Shown: positions 26,052 to 35,303, counted from the first letter of the stretch. The stretch: 64,000 nucleotides of DNA from Syntrophobacter sp963666995 (GCA_963666995.1 OY762941.1:1054001-1118000); one strand, 5' to 3'. Notes: generated by a model not told the origin, from the letters alone. Translations and numbers: made by a program.

Positions 26052-27176
26052 TCAAAAGTCCTCGTTCGATTCCAGGTCCAGATATTTCCGCCTCAACGTG
26101 TCTGCTTTTTCCCCATAAAGATAATCCAGACAAGTTCCCTTTGCATCGCGTATGCCCATGATTTCTATTAAATTTTTATACTTGCCGCCAGCCAGTCCCT
26201 CTGCGATCAAAGCGGCCCCCTGTGCGGCTTCCTTTGCCACCCGGGCGAATCCCTTTACCCTGCGCACCGGTGCGAAACGCGAAAGACGATCGGTCAACTG
26301 CCGGCTGATTTCCCTGCTGCGGCACAATCGCCCGGAAATGAGGATTTCCCGGGTCGACGCAAGGATAGACATCTCGGCTGCCACGCTTTTGACCAGGCTC
26401 TCCAGAAAGGCTTCCCATGCCAGGCTGCACCGGGCATCGGTCCGGGTGCGCGCCAGAATTTCATCCGGCTGCCATTCGGGATTCCCTGCAATGTAGGCCA
26501 TGCCGCCGGAGCAAAGCAGGTCCTTATGAAAGCCGCCCAGCAGGTAGGCCAGCTCACCATCCATGGCACCCGCAGCCAGATAACCGAGGGGCCCGGAGGT
26601 GCCGCCGAGGCCGTCCACCACTTTGCCGTGGTCGACGGCAATCACCGCCGTGAATGCTCCCCCGACTTCGACGTAGATAAACGAAGTTGCCTCGCAGGCA
26701 ATCTTCAGGCGTTGGGACTGGTCGCGTATACCGAGTGCCGTTGCGCACAGCTTGTCCGCGGTGCCCATGTCAATTCGATTGATTTTGCGCTTCGCCGGTA
26801 CGCCGGCAAGATGGATCACCGCCGGAACGAAGTAAATCGGCAACCGCGTCTGCTTAAGCACGTTGAGCATTCCGCGCATGCCGCCGATTACGGCGGTTCG
26901 CCCCCGGTCTCGCTCATCACTTAAGAGCAGGAGGGCCATTTCCCTTGGACCCAGATCCCGGGCATCGACCCAGGGGAGCCCGTAGCCGGAAGGTCCCACC
27001 ACCATGTCCAACGGGGCTGCGGATAGCAGCAAATCGGCCAGCACTTGAGGATTGGCGACGACTTCCGTGGTGGGAATCGAAATATCCAAAAACACGCGAT
27101 CCCCCTCTATGCCACAGACGTCAAAGCTCTTCGTGCCGGGGTCAATGCCGACGGCACGGCGGTTTGCGGTCTTCAC
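26052..27176 (-). CDS. DUF1464 family protein (ASKHA-fold, predicted kinase)
   Basis: 374 residues from a GTG at 27176 that overlaps the previous stop by four bases (GTGA); a GTG at 27188 is also possible. The start RRAVGIDPGTKSFDVCGIEG, then VEVGGAFTAVIAVDHGKVVD and LIAEGLAGGKY, match the archaeal DUF1464 family with a nucleotide-binding acetate-kinase-like fold. It is common in H4MPT-containing organisms but has no proven function. Embedded in the operon between the DHPS-like gene and fhcD. Confidence 0.8.
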   Translation of the reverse strand: MKTANRRAVGIDPGTKSFDVCGIEGDRVFLDISIPTTEVVANPQVLADLLLSAAPLDMVVGPSGYGLPWVDARDLGPREMALLLLSDERDRGRTAVIGGMRGMLNVLKQTRLPIYFVPAVIHLAGVPAKRKINRIDMGTADKLCATALGIRDQSQRLKIACEATSFIYVEVGGAFTAVIAVDHGKVVDGLGGTSGPLGYLAAGAMDGELAYLLGGFHKDLLCSGGMAYIAGNPEWQPDEILARTRTDARCSLAWEAFLESLVKSVAAEMSILASTREILISGRLCRSREISRQLTDRLSRFAPVRRVKGFARVAKEAAQGAALIAEGLAGGKYKNLIEIMGIRDAKGTCLDYLYGEKADTLRRKYLDLESNEDF

Positions 27177-28507
27177 AGCGTGTCCCACTTTTCACTCAGG
27201 TATCCCCATCGCAGGTTGGATTCCTGCGTATACTTCTTGCCCAGCCGGACGGCCAGGCACGCTCTCTCCAGCTCCCGCCCCATATAAAAAGCATGGGATG
27301 CGTCTTCGATCTGCAATTGAGTGAAAATCTCGTTAGGGTTTGTCCCGCGAATGAACGTGTCCCGGTTGAATACGTAAATCCACCGGCTGTCGGTGAAGAT
27401 ACGGAAATTGCGGTCACTCAACTGCCCGTGCATATGACGCAGTTCCGCTTCGTCGTAAGGTTCGTACGGCGGGTCCTTGATCGTGATCAGGCCGTCCTCC
27501 AAGTTCTTCGGCAGCATGTGGTTTTGGTTGGCGTAATGCATCAGTTTGCGGGCCAGATCCAGTTCACGGACCGCCCCGCGGGTCCAACTTATCACCTCCG
27601 TCGTGAGGACGTAATCGATCTGAAGCTCGGTGATGACCCCGGCCATCAGAGCGTTGATGCCGACGCTGTCCGCATCGGTCAACTCGGTAAGATTGCCCAG
27701 CCCCATGAGCATCTCCGCATCCGGGTGGCGTCGACGGGTTTCGTGGAATCGGTTCAAAGCTTCAGTGAAGCCGAAATTGATGGGGTCCAGAATCGGATCC
27801 AAGATGTAAGGGACACCCCACTCGTGCAGTCGGGCGGCGTTGCTCTCCAAGGATTCGAGCCCTTTTCCGAAATCAGGAATGACCACCACTTTGCAGCGTA
27901 ACATGGGGGCCAGTTCCAGGTTCGTCGAGTTGACGCTCAGCAGGAAGTCTATGCCGGCCCTGTCGGCAGCGAGAATGGTATCCGTGTCGAAACTGTCGAG
28001 ACTCACCATGAACCCGCGCTCCTTAAGTGCCGACACGGCTTCTTCCACGCCCTGGAATCGGCCCTGAGTGGGACAGCCCAGGTCGATGATGTCCGCCCCA
28101 CTGGCGTGATAATATTCCGCCGCGGCCAGGATAGCCTCACACGGCATGCGATAAGCGTCCACAATTTCAGCCAGGATCTTTACACGATACTCGCCATATC
28201 CCTCCCGATTCCGTTCACGGCCAAAGTAGGCGGGGAGGTCCTTCACGTCGTTCGGTCCACGCGTAACCGCAACGCCTACGCGCTCCCGGACAAGCGACAG
28301 ATCTCCCTGACAGGGACCGGGGATCATGACTTGCCCGCATCCACGGGCATTGTTCAGATGCCGGGCAATCCATTGAGTGGTCATCAAAGCGGCCACGGAA
28401 ATGTCGAGAACCTCCACCACGTATTCAAAGTCGGGCTCCATTTTCTGCAGAGTGTGGAAGAGGGAGTCCGCCGCCAGTTTGCCGGTCACAAACAGGTAGT
28501 CAGGCAT
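27173..28507 (-). CDS. Dihydropteroate synthase-like protein of H4MPT clusters
   Basis: 444 residues starting MPDYLFVTGKLAADSLFHTL (ATG at 28507; a TTG at 28546 would add 13 unlikely residues). The middle has the DHPS-like barrel: YHASGADIIDLGCPTQGRFQ, then GFMVSLDSFD and YILDPILDPINFG. An extra N-terminal and C-terminal domain distinguish it from folate DHPS (about 280 residues). Homologues occur in methanogens and H4MPT bacteria; it is thought to act in methanopterin assembly after MptG, but this is not proven. Overlaps DUF1464 by four bases. Confidence 0.83.
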   Translation of the reverse strand: MPDYLFVTGKLAADSLFHTLQKMEPDFEYVVEVLDISVAALMTTQWIARHLNNARGCGQVMIPGPCQGDLSLVRERVGVAVTRGPNDVKDLPAYFGRERNREGYGEYRVKILAEIVDAYRMPCEAILAAAEYYHASGADIIDLGCPTQGRFQGVEEAVSALKERGFMVSLDSFDTDTILAADRAGIDFLLSVNSTNLELAPMLRCKVVVIPDFGKGLESLESNAARLHEWGVPYILDPILDPINFGFTEALNRFHETRRRHPDAEMLMGLGNLTELTDADSVGINALMAGVITELQIDYVLTTEVISWTRGAVRELDLARKLMHYANQNHMLPKNLEDGLITIKDPPYEPYDEAELRHMHGQLSDRNFRIFTDSRWIYVFNRDTFIRGTNPNEIFTQLQIEDASHAFYMGRELERACLAVRLGKKYTQESNLRWGYLSEKWDTL

Positions 28508-28597
28508 TTGCGGCCACCAGGAGTTCGTCGTTTTGAGGCCGTTCAAAATTGCGCCGGTGTGCCCTTTGCATCCCGCTCGATTGAATAGCCGGTCGTT

Positions 28598-30043
28598 TCA
28601 TCCCTTCAGCCAGTCCTCCAGAGTTGTTTGCCGTGATACTCGCCTGCCGTCTACGATTTCCCGCCGGATTTCTCCCAAAGTGCCGAATCGTTCGGCGAAA
28701 GCATTGTGTTTATGCACCCCTTCGAAGTTCTCCTGCTTGGCAAGGACGAAAGCATCATCGGGCAGGTCGGGATAGATCTCAACCACGTTGCGCAGCATTT
28801 CTCTCACCACGTCTTCCACAAACCTGGGATTGCAGTGAGCCTTGTTGACAATGAAGAATTCATCCGAACGTTTGAGAAGTTCGTAAGTCTCCGAACTCAT
28901 CGACGCCTCCACGATGTGTACCAAGTGCTCGGCCCTGACCCGCATCTCCGATCCGATGAGCAGAGTGCCTCTCCCCCTCTGGTTGTGAGAAGCCATTGGA
29001 AGAGCGTTGATAATACGTTCCACCTCGTCTGTTGAAAATCCGTCTGCCAGCAGCAAATCCTTTGAGTAATTGCGAACCATATCCTGCGCGCAGGGGCAAA
29101 CGGTCATCCCTTCAGCCTCAACGCCAACCAGGCACCGGGTGCGGTCCCGGGTACTCGATGCGATGCCGATCAGGGTATAGAGCTCTTCAACCTGCCTGGC
29201 TGAGATAGGGGTGACCTTCAACATTGGACACTGCATCCGGATGTGCACTTCCGAGCGGACGGCGGATTGCGTGTGCATTACCTGTTGGGCCAGCCGCTCG
29301 GCAAGAGATTCAATGTCAGGCGATGATTCCAGCAGGACCTCGGCCGCCAGCGATTCCAGCACATCACTGAAGCGGGACATGTGAACACCGGCCTGTTCGG
29401 GTTTCAAATCTACGAAAAGGTCCAGCTCCGCAAAAAACGAAATGCCCCGACTGCCATTGGCGATCTGAATGGTACGGCGCAGATTCGTTACTCCGGCTCG
29501 GCTCAAACTGACGGGAACGGTTGGTTTGCCGTTCTGAACATCATGTTCCAGCCGCACCTTGAGACTCCGCTCAACCCTTCTGACACCTTTCCGATCAACC
29601 TTGCCCAAAAGTTCCTGCATGGTCGATTTCAGCACCGGGTGGACCAGATCGGGCGCAATCTCAGCCAGCGGCGCAAGAACGAAAGCGCGCTCCTGGATGC
29701 GAGGATGAGGGATGCACAAAGTCTCATCGGCAAGTACCAGGTCATTGAAGAAAAGGATGTCCAGGTCGATGGGACGGGGGGCGTTTCGAAAAGACTCGCG
29801 CCGCCCCATTCTTTTTTCAATCCACTTCAGAAAATAAAGCATCTCGGCCGGTGAGAGTTCCGTCTCCAGGTAACAGGCGCTATTCAGAAAATTGGGTTGA
29901 TCGAGGTATCCGACCGGCTCGGTTTCATAAAAGGACGATACTCTTTTAATGGATGTCCGAGTCTGAATATACTGGAGCGCCTGGAGGATATTGCCCTGCC
30001 GGCTCCCCAAGTTACTGCCCAGGCTGAGATAAACTCGGTTCAC
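28598..30043 (-). CDS. FolK-MptA fusion: HPPK domain joined to a FolE2/MptA GTP cyclohydrolase
   Basis: 481 residues in one frame with two enzymes. Residues 1-158 are 6-hydroxymethyl-dihydropterin pyrophosphokinase (VYLSLGSNLGSRQGNILQAL at the start, NAPRPIDLDILFFNDLVL as signature). Residues about 165-481 are the GTP cyclohydrolase IB/MptA family (VPVSLSRAGVTNL, CLVGVEAEGMTVCPCAQDMV, NPRFVEDVVREMLRNV). MptA makes the first pterin of the H4MPT pathway and HPPK activates a later one, so the fusion joins an early and a late step. The start is a GTG at 30043, with AGAGG ten bases upstream. It follows fhcA by 15 bases. Confidence 0.9.
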   Translation of the reverse strand: MNRVYLSLGSNLGSRQGNILQALQYIQTRTSIKRVSSFYETEPVGYLDQPNFLNSACYLETELSPAEMLYFLKWIEKRMGRRESFRNAPRPIDLDILFFNDLVLADETLCIPHPRIQERAFVLAPLAEIAPDLVHPVLKSTMQELLGKVDRKGVRRVERSLKVRLEHDVQNGKPTVPVSLSRAGVTNLRRTIQIANGSRGISFFAELDLFVDLKPEQAGVHMSRFSDVLESLAAEVLLESSPDIESLAERLAQQVMHTQSAVRSEVHIRMQCPMLKVTPISARQVEELYTLIGIASSTRDRTRCLVGVEAEGMTVCPCAQDMVRNYSKDLLLADGFSTDEVERIINALPMASHNQRGRGTLLIGSEMRVRAEHLVHIVEASMSSETYELLKRSDEFFIVNKAHCNPRFVEDVVREMLRNVVEIYPDLPDDAFVLAKQENFEGVHKHNAFAERFGTLGEIRREIVDGRRVSRQTTLEDWLKG

Positions 30044-30058
30044 GCTGAATCCGTCCTC

Positions 30059-31690
30059 TTACCGGCAATGGATCATCTCGCGGTGAGGGAAATGATCCGC
30101 CAGGATTGGATAATTGTCGAAAGCGATGGTGTAATCGTCGCGGAAAAATTTTCGGACGTGAGTTTCGATTCCGGAATCATAGGGTGGGGCCACAAAAAGT
30201 GTTCTTCCCTTCACCTCACGCACGATCCGGCTATCGATCACCACAATCTCACCGCCTTTGATCACGTATCGAGGATGGGCAAACATCGCCTCCCTGTCGT
30301 CCAGGTTAGCGTAAATTGCTATGTCGGCATCCGCGCCCACACCCAAATGTCCCTTGTTTTTGAGACCCAGTGCCCGGGCGGTGCCTGCCCGCGTGATCAC
30401 GGCAATTTCGTACAGGGAGTACTCGCGCGTCAGTTCGGGCAGCAATGCCCCCTTGCGCCCTCGGCGGTTTATCCTCTCAAACATGGCCGCTCTGTATTCG
30501 CGGTCCATCAAAAGCTTGATCACCTGAGGATAATAGACGAACGGGCCCGCATTGGGATGATCCGTGGTGAGAAGCGCCTGCCACGGATTGTCGATGAGCA
30601 GGGATAATTCCAATCCGGTGCGCCACATTACCGCGTTGATCGCATTTTTGCGGGAATAGCGGATAGGAACGATGCCGCCGCCGGACTCATTTTCAATGTC
30701 GTCGTTGATCCACTTATTCCCCGTCCGCTGATGTATGCCGTACTGCAAGGGAGCATCGGCCGTCATGGTTGTGGCCGGACCGAATACGATCTGCCCCACA
30801 TCGATTGTCAGGTTGGGATGCATATTCACTGTGCGGGCGACTTCCGCCGCTTCGGAGCGATGAAGTGTGCCCGATTGTTTGCCGTAACTCAAGAATTGCA
30901 AGTGACAAAAGTGAGACCGTCTTCCTTCCAGCGCCGTCATGGTCTCCATCGTCGTGCGAGCGCTGATGTTCCGGCCCAAATTGATGCCGTGGATGTGGGG
31001 CGGATGGGGCAAATTCAATTCTTCGCCGGCCGCGGCCAGCGTATTTACAATCTGACGAGGTGTTACGCCGAACCCGATTACCTCGTCATCCAATTCCTGC
31101 ACGTTACGGCCCCACTTCCAGTTTTCCACCCCGCCCGGGTTGACCACCTTGATAGCATACCCCCTGGTTGCGCCAAGAAGCCAGGCCACATAGTCCCGTG
31201 CCTTTCCCATCTCGCCGTCACGAATGCACTCCATGATAAAATGATTGTTGCCCATGGTGATAAACATCCCCATGTCCAACATGGGAGTATCCTCGAATTC
31301 TTCATGGGTGTGCCTTGCCAGCAGAGGCGCGGTGGCGGCTTCCATCACCGTGGTATAGCCCATCTTTGCGTAAAGATATCCCGTCAGATACGTGCTCGGC
31401 ACAGTGAAGCCGGATCCGGAACGGGTTTGGGGTGTGCGCTCGTATGTATTTCCGTAATGGTCTTCAGGACGAAATTTGCGGGCGGCGTTCACTTTCGAAC
31501 CGACCACATGGCTGTGGATATCGACTCCTCCCGCCATAACCACCAGTCCTGCGGCATCAATTATCCGCGCCTGCTCGCGATTCACATCCCGGGCGGAGAC
31601 AATTCTCCCTTCTTTGACCCAGATATCTTCAACCGTGCCGTTCTTGTTGTTCGTTGGATCGTAGACTCGGCCGTTGACTATTCCTAACAT
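30059..31690 (-). CDS. fhcA: Formylmethanofuran dehydrogenase/Fhc subunit A (amidohydrolase)
   Basis: 543 residues of the FwdA/FhcA family. The metal-binding HxH is in GGVDIHSHVVGSKVNAARKF, and the lysine that is carboxylated in FwdA lies in GYAIKVVNPGGVENWKWG. NAGPFVYYPQVIKLLMDREY and the C-terminal DSGIETHVRKFFRDDYTIAF also fit. In active formylmethanofuran dehydrogenases this subunit condenses formate, delivered by a channel, with methanofuran; in Fhc it hydrolyses formylmethanofuran. It overlaps fhcB by seven bases. Confidence 0.95.
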   Translation of the reverse strand: MLGIVNGRVYDPTNNKNGTVEDIWVKEGRIVSARDVNREQARIIDAAGLVVMAGGVDIHSHVVGSKVNAARKFRPEDHYGNTYERTPQTRSGSGFTVPSTYLTGYLYAKMGYTTVMEAATAPLLARHTHEEFEDTPMLDMGMFITMGNNHFIMECIRDGEMGKARDYVAWLLGATRGYAIKVVNPGGVENWKWGRNVQELDDEVIGFGVTPRQIVNTLAAAGEELNLPHPPHIHGINLGRNISARTTMETMTALEGRRSHFCHLQFLSYGKQSGTLHRSEAAEVARTVNMHPNLTIDVGQIVFGPATTMTADAPLQYGIHQRTGNKWINDDIENESGGGIVPIRYSRKNAINAVMWRTGLELSLLIDNPWQALLTTDHPNAGPFVYYPQVIKLLMDREYRAAMFERINRRGRKGALLPELTREYSLYEIAVITRAGTARALGLKNKGHLGVGADADIAIYANLDDREAMFAHPRYVIKGGEIVVIDSRIVREVKGRTLFVAPPYDSGIETHVRKFFRDDYTIAFDNYPILADHFPHREMIHCR

Positions 31691-32958
31691 CGTTTTATTG
31701 CCTCAATGATCTCACTCAGTATCGCCTCGTCGGTGGGGCGAACGGTCGGGAGCACCTCTCGGAGACGAATGGGCACATTGTCCATCCGATAACAAATGCC
31801 GGGTGCATCCACTCCATAGCAACTGGTTGGGAAAAACACGTGCGCCGACTCCGCCGCCAGATTCTTCACCGGATCGAGGACGATGGTCGGGATTCGTGTC
31901 AGCCGGTTGCCGGCAACTCTCGGAAAGTGCGCCATGGGGTCTGAAGCAAGGATCAATGCCGCATCGACTTCTTCCCGCACCAGCACATCCACGGCACTGA
32001 ATTCGCCGGGGCCGTATTGGGGGTAACCCCGCGCAAAACTGACCGCGAACGGGTATCCGCTCTGCCAGGTGAGTACCTGGTCCGCCCCGGCCACGTTGCC
32101 GTGCCCGCGCATGGGCATGACGGAAAAGCGGGTGTATTGATTCAATTCGGCCACCAACGTGAACAGCTCCCGCACATTATAGTCACGTGCGCTGGTCATG
32201 GTGAGACCCATGCCCATGAAGCAAACCCCGAAGCGGCACGCCTTCATTCGCTCCACCAGTTCCCGCAGTTGCGTCGACGGTACGCCGCCAACCGACTCCG
32301 CCCCGATTCCTTTTCCCTGCACCAACGCTCGAAGGGTGGTCAACACTTCGAAGTCGCTGCCGGGGGCTATCTGAATAAAACGGTCAGCCATCTTCGCGCT
32401 GGCCGTGGGACGCACATCCACCACTACCATGTGGCGATCCTTGCGGCCGTTTGGGACATACCTGCCTTCAGGTTTGAGCGAATAGCGCTCGAAATGGCGA
32501 AGGTGAGAGGCCGCCGGGTTGCATCCCCAAAAGATCAACAAGTCCGCGCGGCTTCGCACTTCCCCCAAAGAGCAACCGGCCTCGCCCACAGCCTGCACCG
32601 CCAAACCGCTGGGACCATGACAAACCGATGAGGTCGTGTCGATGATCGCACCCACCATGTCGGCCAATTCGACCGCCTTCTTTTGTGCTTCGCTGGCGGA
32701 AGAACTGAGCCCGTAAATCAGGGGGCTATCCGCCTCGACCAGGATCCGTGCCGCCTCGACAACGGCCCGTTCCCATTCTACCTCGCGTCCCGCGATGGTC
32801 GGCCTCCCGGGCGTGGGATCATAGTCCATAAAAATCCCGCGGCCGTTGGCACACACGTGCCGTACGCGAGCGATCCTGTCGTCCTCCACTTCAACGATAA
32901 TGTCATCGCAGAGGCAGCCGCAAAAGGTACATGTTGCATTCTCGACAACTCTTTTCAT
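31684..32958 (-). CDS. fwdB: FwdB-type formylmethanofuran dehydrogenase catalytic subunit, cluster and active-site cysteines intact
   Basis: 424 residues. The N-terminus has a complete [4Fe-4S] motif (Cys10, Cys13, Cys17, Cys36 in CTFCGCLCDDI...RHVCANG). Cys113 in IIDTTSSVCHGPS occupies the place of the tungsten/molybdenum-ligating cysteine of archaeal FwdB, followed by GCSLGEVRSRADLLIFWGCN. In aerobic methylotrophs FhcB has lost these residues. With FwdD encoded directly upstream, a functional Mo/W-pterin CO2/formate site is likely. Overlaps FwdD by four bases and fhcA by seven. Ferredoxin subunits (FwdF/G) are not in the window. Confidence 0.92.
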   Translation of the reverse strand: MKRVVENATCTFCGCLCDDIIVEVEDDRIARVRHVCANGRGIFMDYDPTPGRPTIAGREVEWERAVVEAARILVEADSPLIYGLSSSASEAQKKAVELADMVGAIIDTTSSVCHGPSGLAVQAVGEAGCSLGEVRSRADLLIFWGCNPAASHLRHFERYSLKPEGRYVPNGRKDRHMVVVDVRPTASAKMADRFIQIAPGSDFEVLTTLRALVQGKGIGAESVGGVPSTQLRELVERMKACRFGVCFMGMGLTMTSARDYNVRELFTLVAELNQYTRFSVMPMRGHGNVAGADQVLTWQSGYPFAVSFARGYPQYGPGEFSAVDVLVREEVDAALILASDPMAHFPRVAGNRLTRIPTIVLDPVKNLAAESAHVFFPTSCYGVDAPGICYRMDNVPIRLREVLPTVRPTDEAILSEIIEAIKRC

Positions 32959-33287
32959 ATTGGCTCTATTTCAACCGTCAGCCCCTTGAAGGACGGCATT
33001 CCGGTCCCCTCCGTCTCGGGCCCGACAAGGGCGTTGACCACCAGTCCCATGGGGACAAAAACCATTTTCGATGGAACGGTCCCGGCATGCGCCGGCACCT
33101 CCACTTGGCCGTTGGCGTTGCACAAGCGAACAAATTGTCCCTCCCCGATCCCAAGGCGAACCATGTCGTCGGCATTCATTTCCACCAGCGAAACGGCCTG
33201 CCGGTATGCTTCCGATTCCTTGCCCTTGTGCATGCCCGCGGCCTGTTTAACCGTCCGTCCCGTTATCAGTACAAAGCTTTCGCTCAA
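32955..33287 (-). CDS. fwdD: FwdD-type molybdopterin-dinucleotide-binding subunit
   Basis: 110 residues beginning with TTG at 33287 (MSESFVLITGRTVKQAAGMH), preceded by GGAGGAG four bases away. Longer in-frame starts exist but read through the C-terminus of the ATP-grasp gene in another frame. The ADDMVRLGIGEGQFVRLCNA and FVPMGLVVNALVGP segments match the small double-psi barrel that closes over the pterin cofactor in FwdD/FmdD. Aerobic methylotroph clusters lack this gene. It overlaps the ATP-grasp gene by 41 bases and fwdB by four. Confidence 0.88.
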   Translation of the reverse strand: MSESFVLITGRTVKQAAGMHKGKESEAYRQAVSLVEMNADDMVRLGIGEGQFVRLCNANGQVEVPAHAGTVPSKMVFVPMGLVVNALVGPETEGTGMPSFKGLTVEIEPI

Positions 33288-34443
33288 GCTGCTCCTCCAC
33301 TTCATCGCCGATCTCGCGTCGCACCGCCGCTGCGCCTGCCAGCAATTTGTCCAGGCATGAGTCGCGCCCATCCCCTTCGGCAAGCACCGTGCACACCGGG
33401 TGGCCGGCTTTGATTCGGTCGCCGGGGAAAGGAATGTCTCGTCTTCCACACTCCATTCCTCCCATGACCTCCGGGATTGTCAGGCTTCGCCCGGCAAATA
33501 CTATTCCCTTTCCGAGATAAGGGCCGGCCGGCTGTTGCACCACGGTGAACACCGGCAGCCTGCCGGCCAATGCCTCAAGGTGCACGGAAAAGATATTGAG
33601 CCCATAGGCACGTTCCACCAGTTCCATCAGGGCTGTGTAGCGCGGATTGATTTCGACCAGCCAGGGGCGGGGGCGACCATCCGCCGTATCCGCGACAATG
33701 AAGTCGAGTCCGTTCACCCCTCGCAATCCAAAACGACGAGTGAGCAGCGTTGCCATGGTCTCAATCTCTTCAACAAATGCCGCCCTGTGTTCAGCTTTCA
33801 GAGGCAGCGGGAGAAGATTGCCGCACCACATGAATTCCCGGGCTCCGAACTCGCCTAACCCAATAAGTTGTTCCGACAGGCCCATGATGACGCTGTCTTT
33901 GCCGTTCGCGGCGAAGGCAACCGATCCGGACCGTCCGGCAATGAAGCGTTGCAGAACGTGCTCGTCATCCAATGGTTCCCCGGTCCAGAAGTGAACTCCG
34001 TGCCCTCCTCCGCTGCGAACCGCCTTTGACAGCCAGCGAGACTCCGGCGCGGCCTCTCTTTCTTCCCCGCGGAGAAGTGTCGCGGCGCAGGGAATTCCCT
34101 CCTCGCGGCATACGTGCCGCATTCGTCGCCAGTCTCGGACCCGGCGGAGCACATCGGGTGCGTTGCCGAGCAGGTTGCCTCTCCGGGCCAACTCCTGCAC
34201 GATTTCCGGGTGATTCTCCAAATTGGCGACGTATGCTATCGACTCGAACTTCAGGTTTCTGCAGGCCTCAAGGAGAGCGCCGGCGCTGAAAGGCCTCTTA
34301 AAATCCCGCAACAGCGAATAATTCTCGACCCGTTCCCGCTGATCTCGATCCCCGAAGTAATCCAGCGTTACGAATTCATGGCCTCCCTGCAAAGCCGATT
34401 CCGCGATGGCGCGAGTGCTGACCCCGACGATGAGGATAGGCAT
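33247..34443 (-). CDS. ATP-grasp ligase (COG2232 type) of H4MPT clusters
   Basis: 398 residues: a pre-ATP-grasp domain beginning MPILIVGVSTRAIAESALQG, then the grasp fold with RWLSKAVRSGGGHGVHFW and WLVEINPRYTALMELVERAY, and a C-terminal extension of about 100 residues. Members occur near fhc and mtdB in bacterial clusters. The substrate is unknown; ligation of an amino acid to the pterin or furan cofactor is a reasonable guess. The start overlaps the mtdB stop by one base (TAATG). Confidence 0.8.
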   Translation of the reverse strand: MPILIVGVSTRAIAESALQGGHEFVTLDYFGDRDQRERVENYSLLRDFKRPFSAGALLEACRNLKFESIAYVANLENHPEIVQELARRGNLLGNAPDVLRRVRDWRRMRHVCREEGIPCAATLLRGEEREAAPESRWLSKAVRSGGGHGVHFWTGEPLDDEHVLQRFIAGRSGSVAFAANGKDSVIMGLSEQLIGLGEFGAREFMWCGNLLPLPLKAEHRAAFVEEIETMATLLTRRFGLRGVNGLDFIVADTADGRPRPWLVEINPRYTALMELVERAYGLNIFSVHLEALAGRLPVFTVVQQPAGPYLGKGIVFAGRSLTIPEVMGGMECGRRDIPFPGDRIKAGHPVCTVLAEGDGRDSCLDKLLAGAAAVRREIGDEVEEQLERKLCTDNGTDG

Positions 34444-35303
34444 TATCGTATGATTTCTTTGGCCGTTGCATAGATCTCTTCAGCATCGAGCACCAGGCTG
34501 TTCTGTTGAAAAAGCCGGGCCACGCTGCTCTGATGGATCTTCATCTTCAAGCCGCCGATACCGATGGCTCCAAAAATGATCTTGCCGTGTTTTTCTTTCC
34601 CGTTCCAGCCGGATTCAATGCCCTCAATCCCGAGCGGAGGAACGGCATTCACATCCGCTAACACGCGCACAGTCGGATGGTTTGCCCAAATCGACTCGGG
34701 CACCAATATAACCCCGGCCGCGCCACAGCAAAGGACTGCATGGGCGCCGTCGAGTACGCGGGCTGTAGCCTGCGGGTCCGCCGCCTCAGCCGGGGTAACC
34801 TCCACCCCGAATCTCTCCCTGATAGACACGCAGGCTGCCTCACTGCGCGCCATACTGCGCGAGCTAAGCGTTACCCGCGCTCCGTCCCGGCTCAGCAAGG
34901 CGGCCGCGCGCAGCCCAACGGGCCCCGTGCCGGCCAAAACGGCGATTTTCTTGCCCGCAACGTCGCCGGTTGAGCAAATCTTGGCAGCAGCGGCGGCGGC
35001 AGTGGTGTTGCAGCCGTTGGCGTCAAACATCAAAGAAACACGCACCGGTCCGAAAAATGCGGATTTTGCCTCCTTGAGCATCGCTTCGCCTTTCGCCACG
35101 CTGGAGCCCCCGATAAAGACGGCCGAGTTCTTCAAGTCCTCCCCGCCGCGCGTAAACATCGCCCCATAAACAAGTCCGCGAACCTCCCCCGGCATGACCC
35201 CTGCGTACTGCAGTATGTGATCAACGCCGGAGTCACAGGCCGTAACGGCATCGAAACTGCTGGCATTCCTGTCGCTATCCAACTGAATCAGAATCTTCTT
35301 CAT
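34443..35303 (-). CDS. mtdB: Methylene-H4MPT dehydrogenase MtdB
   Basis: 286 residues from the ATG at 35303 (MKKILIQLDSDRNASSFDAV), the usual length; upstream in-frame codons are not family-like and ACGGGG lies eight bases before this ATG. The Rossmann motif is KIAVLAGTGPVGLRAAALLS, followed by VTLSSRSMARSEAA for the nucleotide 2' region, and NGCNTTAAAAAAKI for the pterin site. It oxidises methylene-H4MPT to methenyl-H4MPT with NAD(P). There is no fae or mtdA in the window. Confidence 0.94.
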   Translation of the reverse strand: MKKILIQLDSDRNASSFDAVTACDSGVDHILQYAGVMPGEVRGLVYGAMFTRGGEDLKNSAVFIGGSSVAKGEAMLKEAKSAFFGPVRVSLMFDANGCNTTAAAAAAKICSTGDVAGKKIAVLAGTGPVGLRAAALLSRDGARVTLSSRSMARSEAACVSIRERFGVEVTPAEAADPQATARVLDGAHAVLCCGAAGVILVPESIWANHPTVRVLADVNAVPPLGIEGIESGWNGKEKHGKIIFGAIGIGGLKMKIHQSSVARLFQQNSLVLDAEEIYATAKEIIR

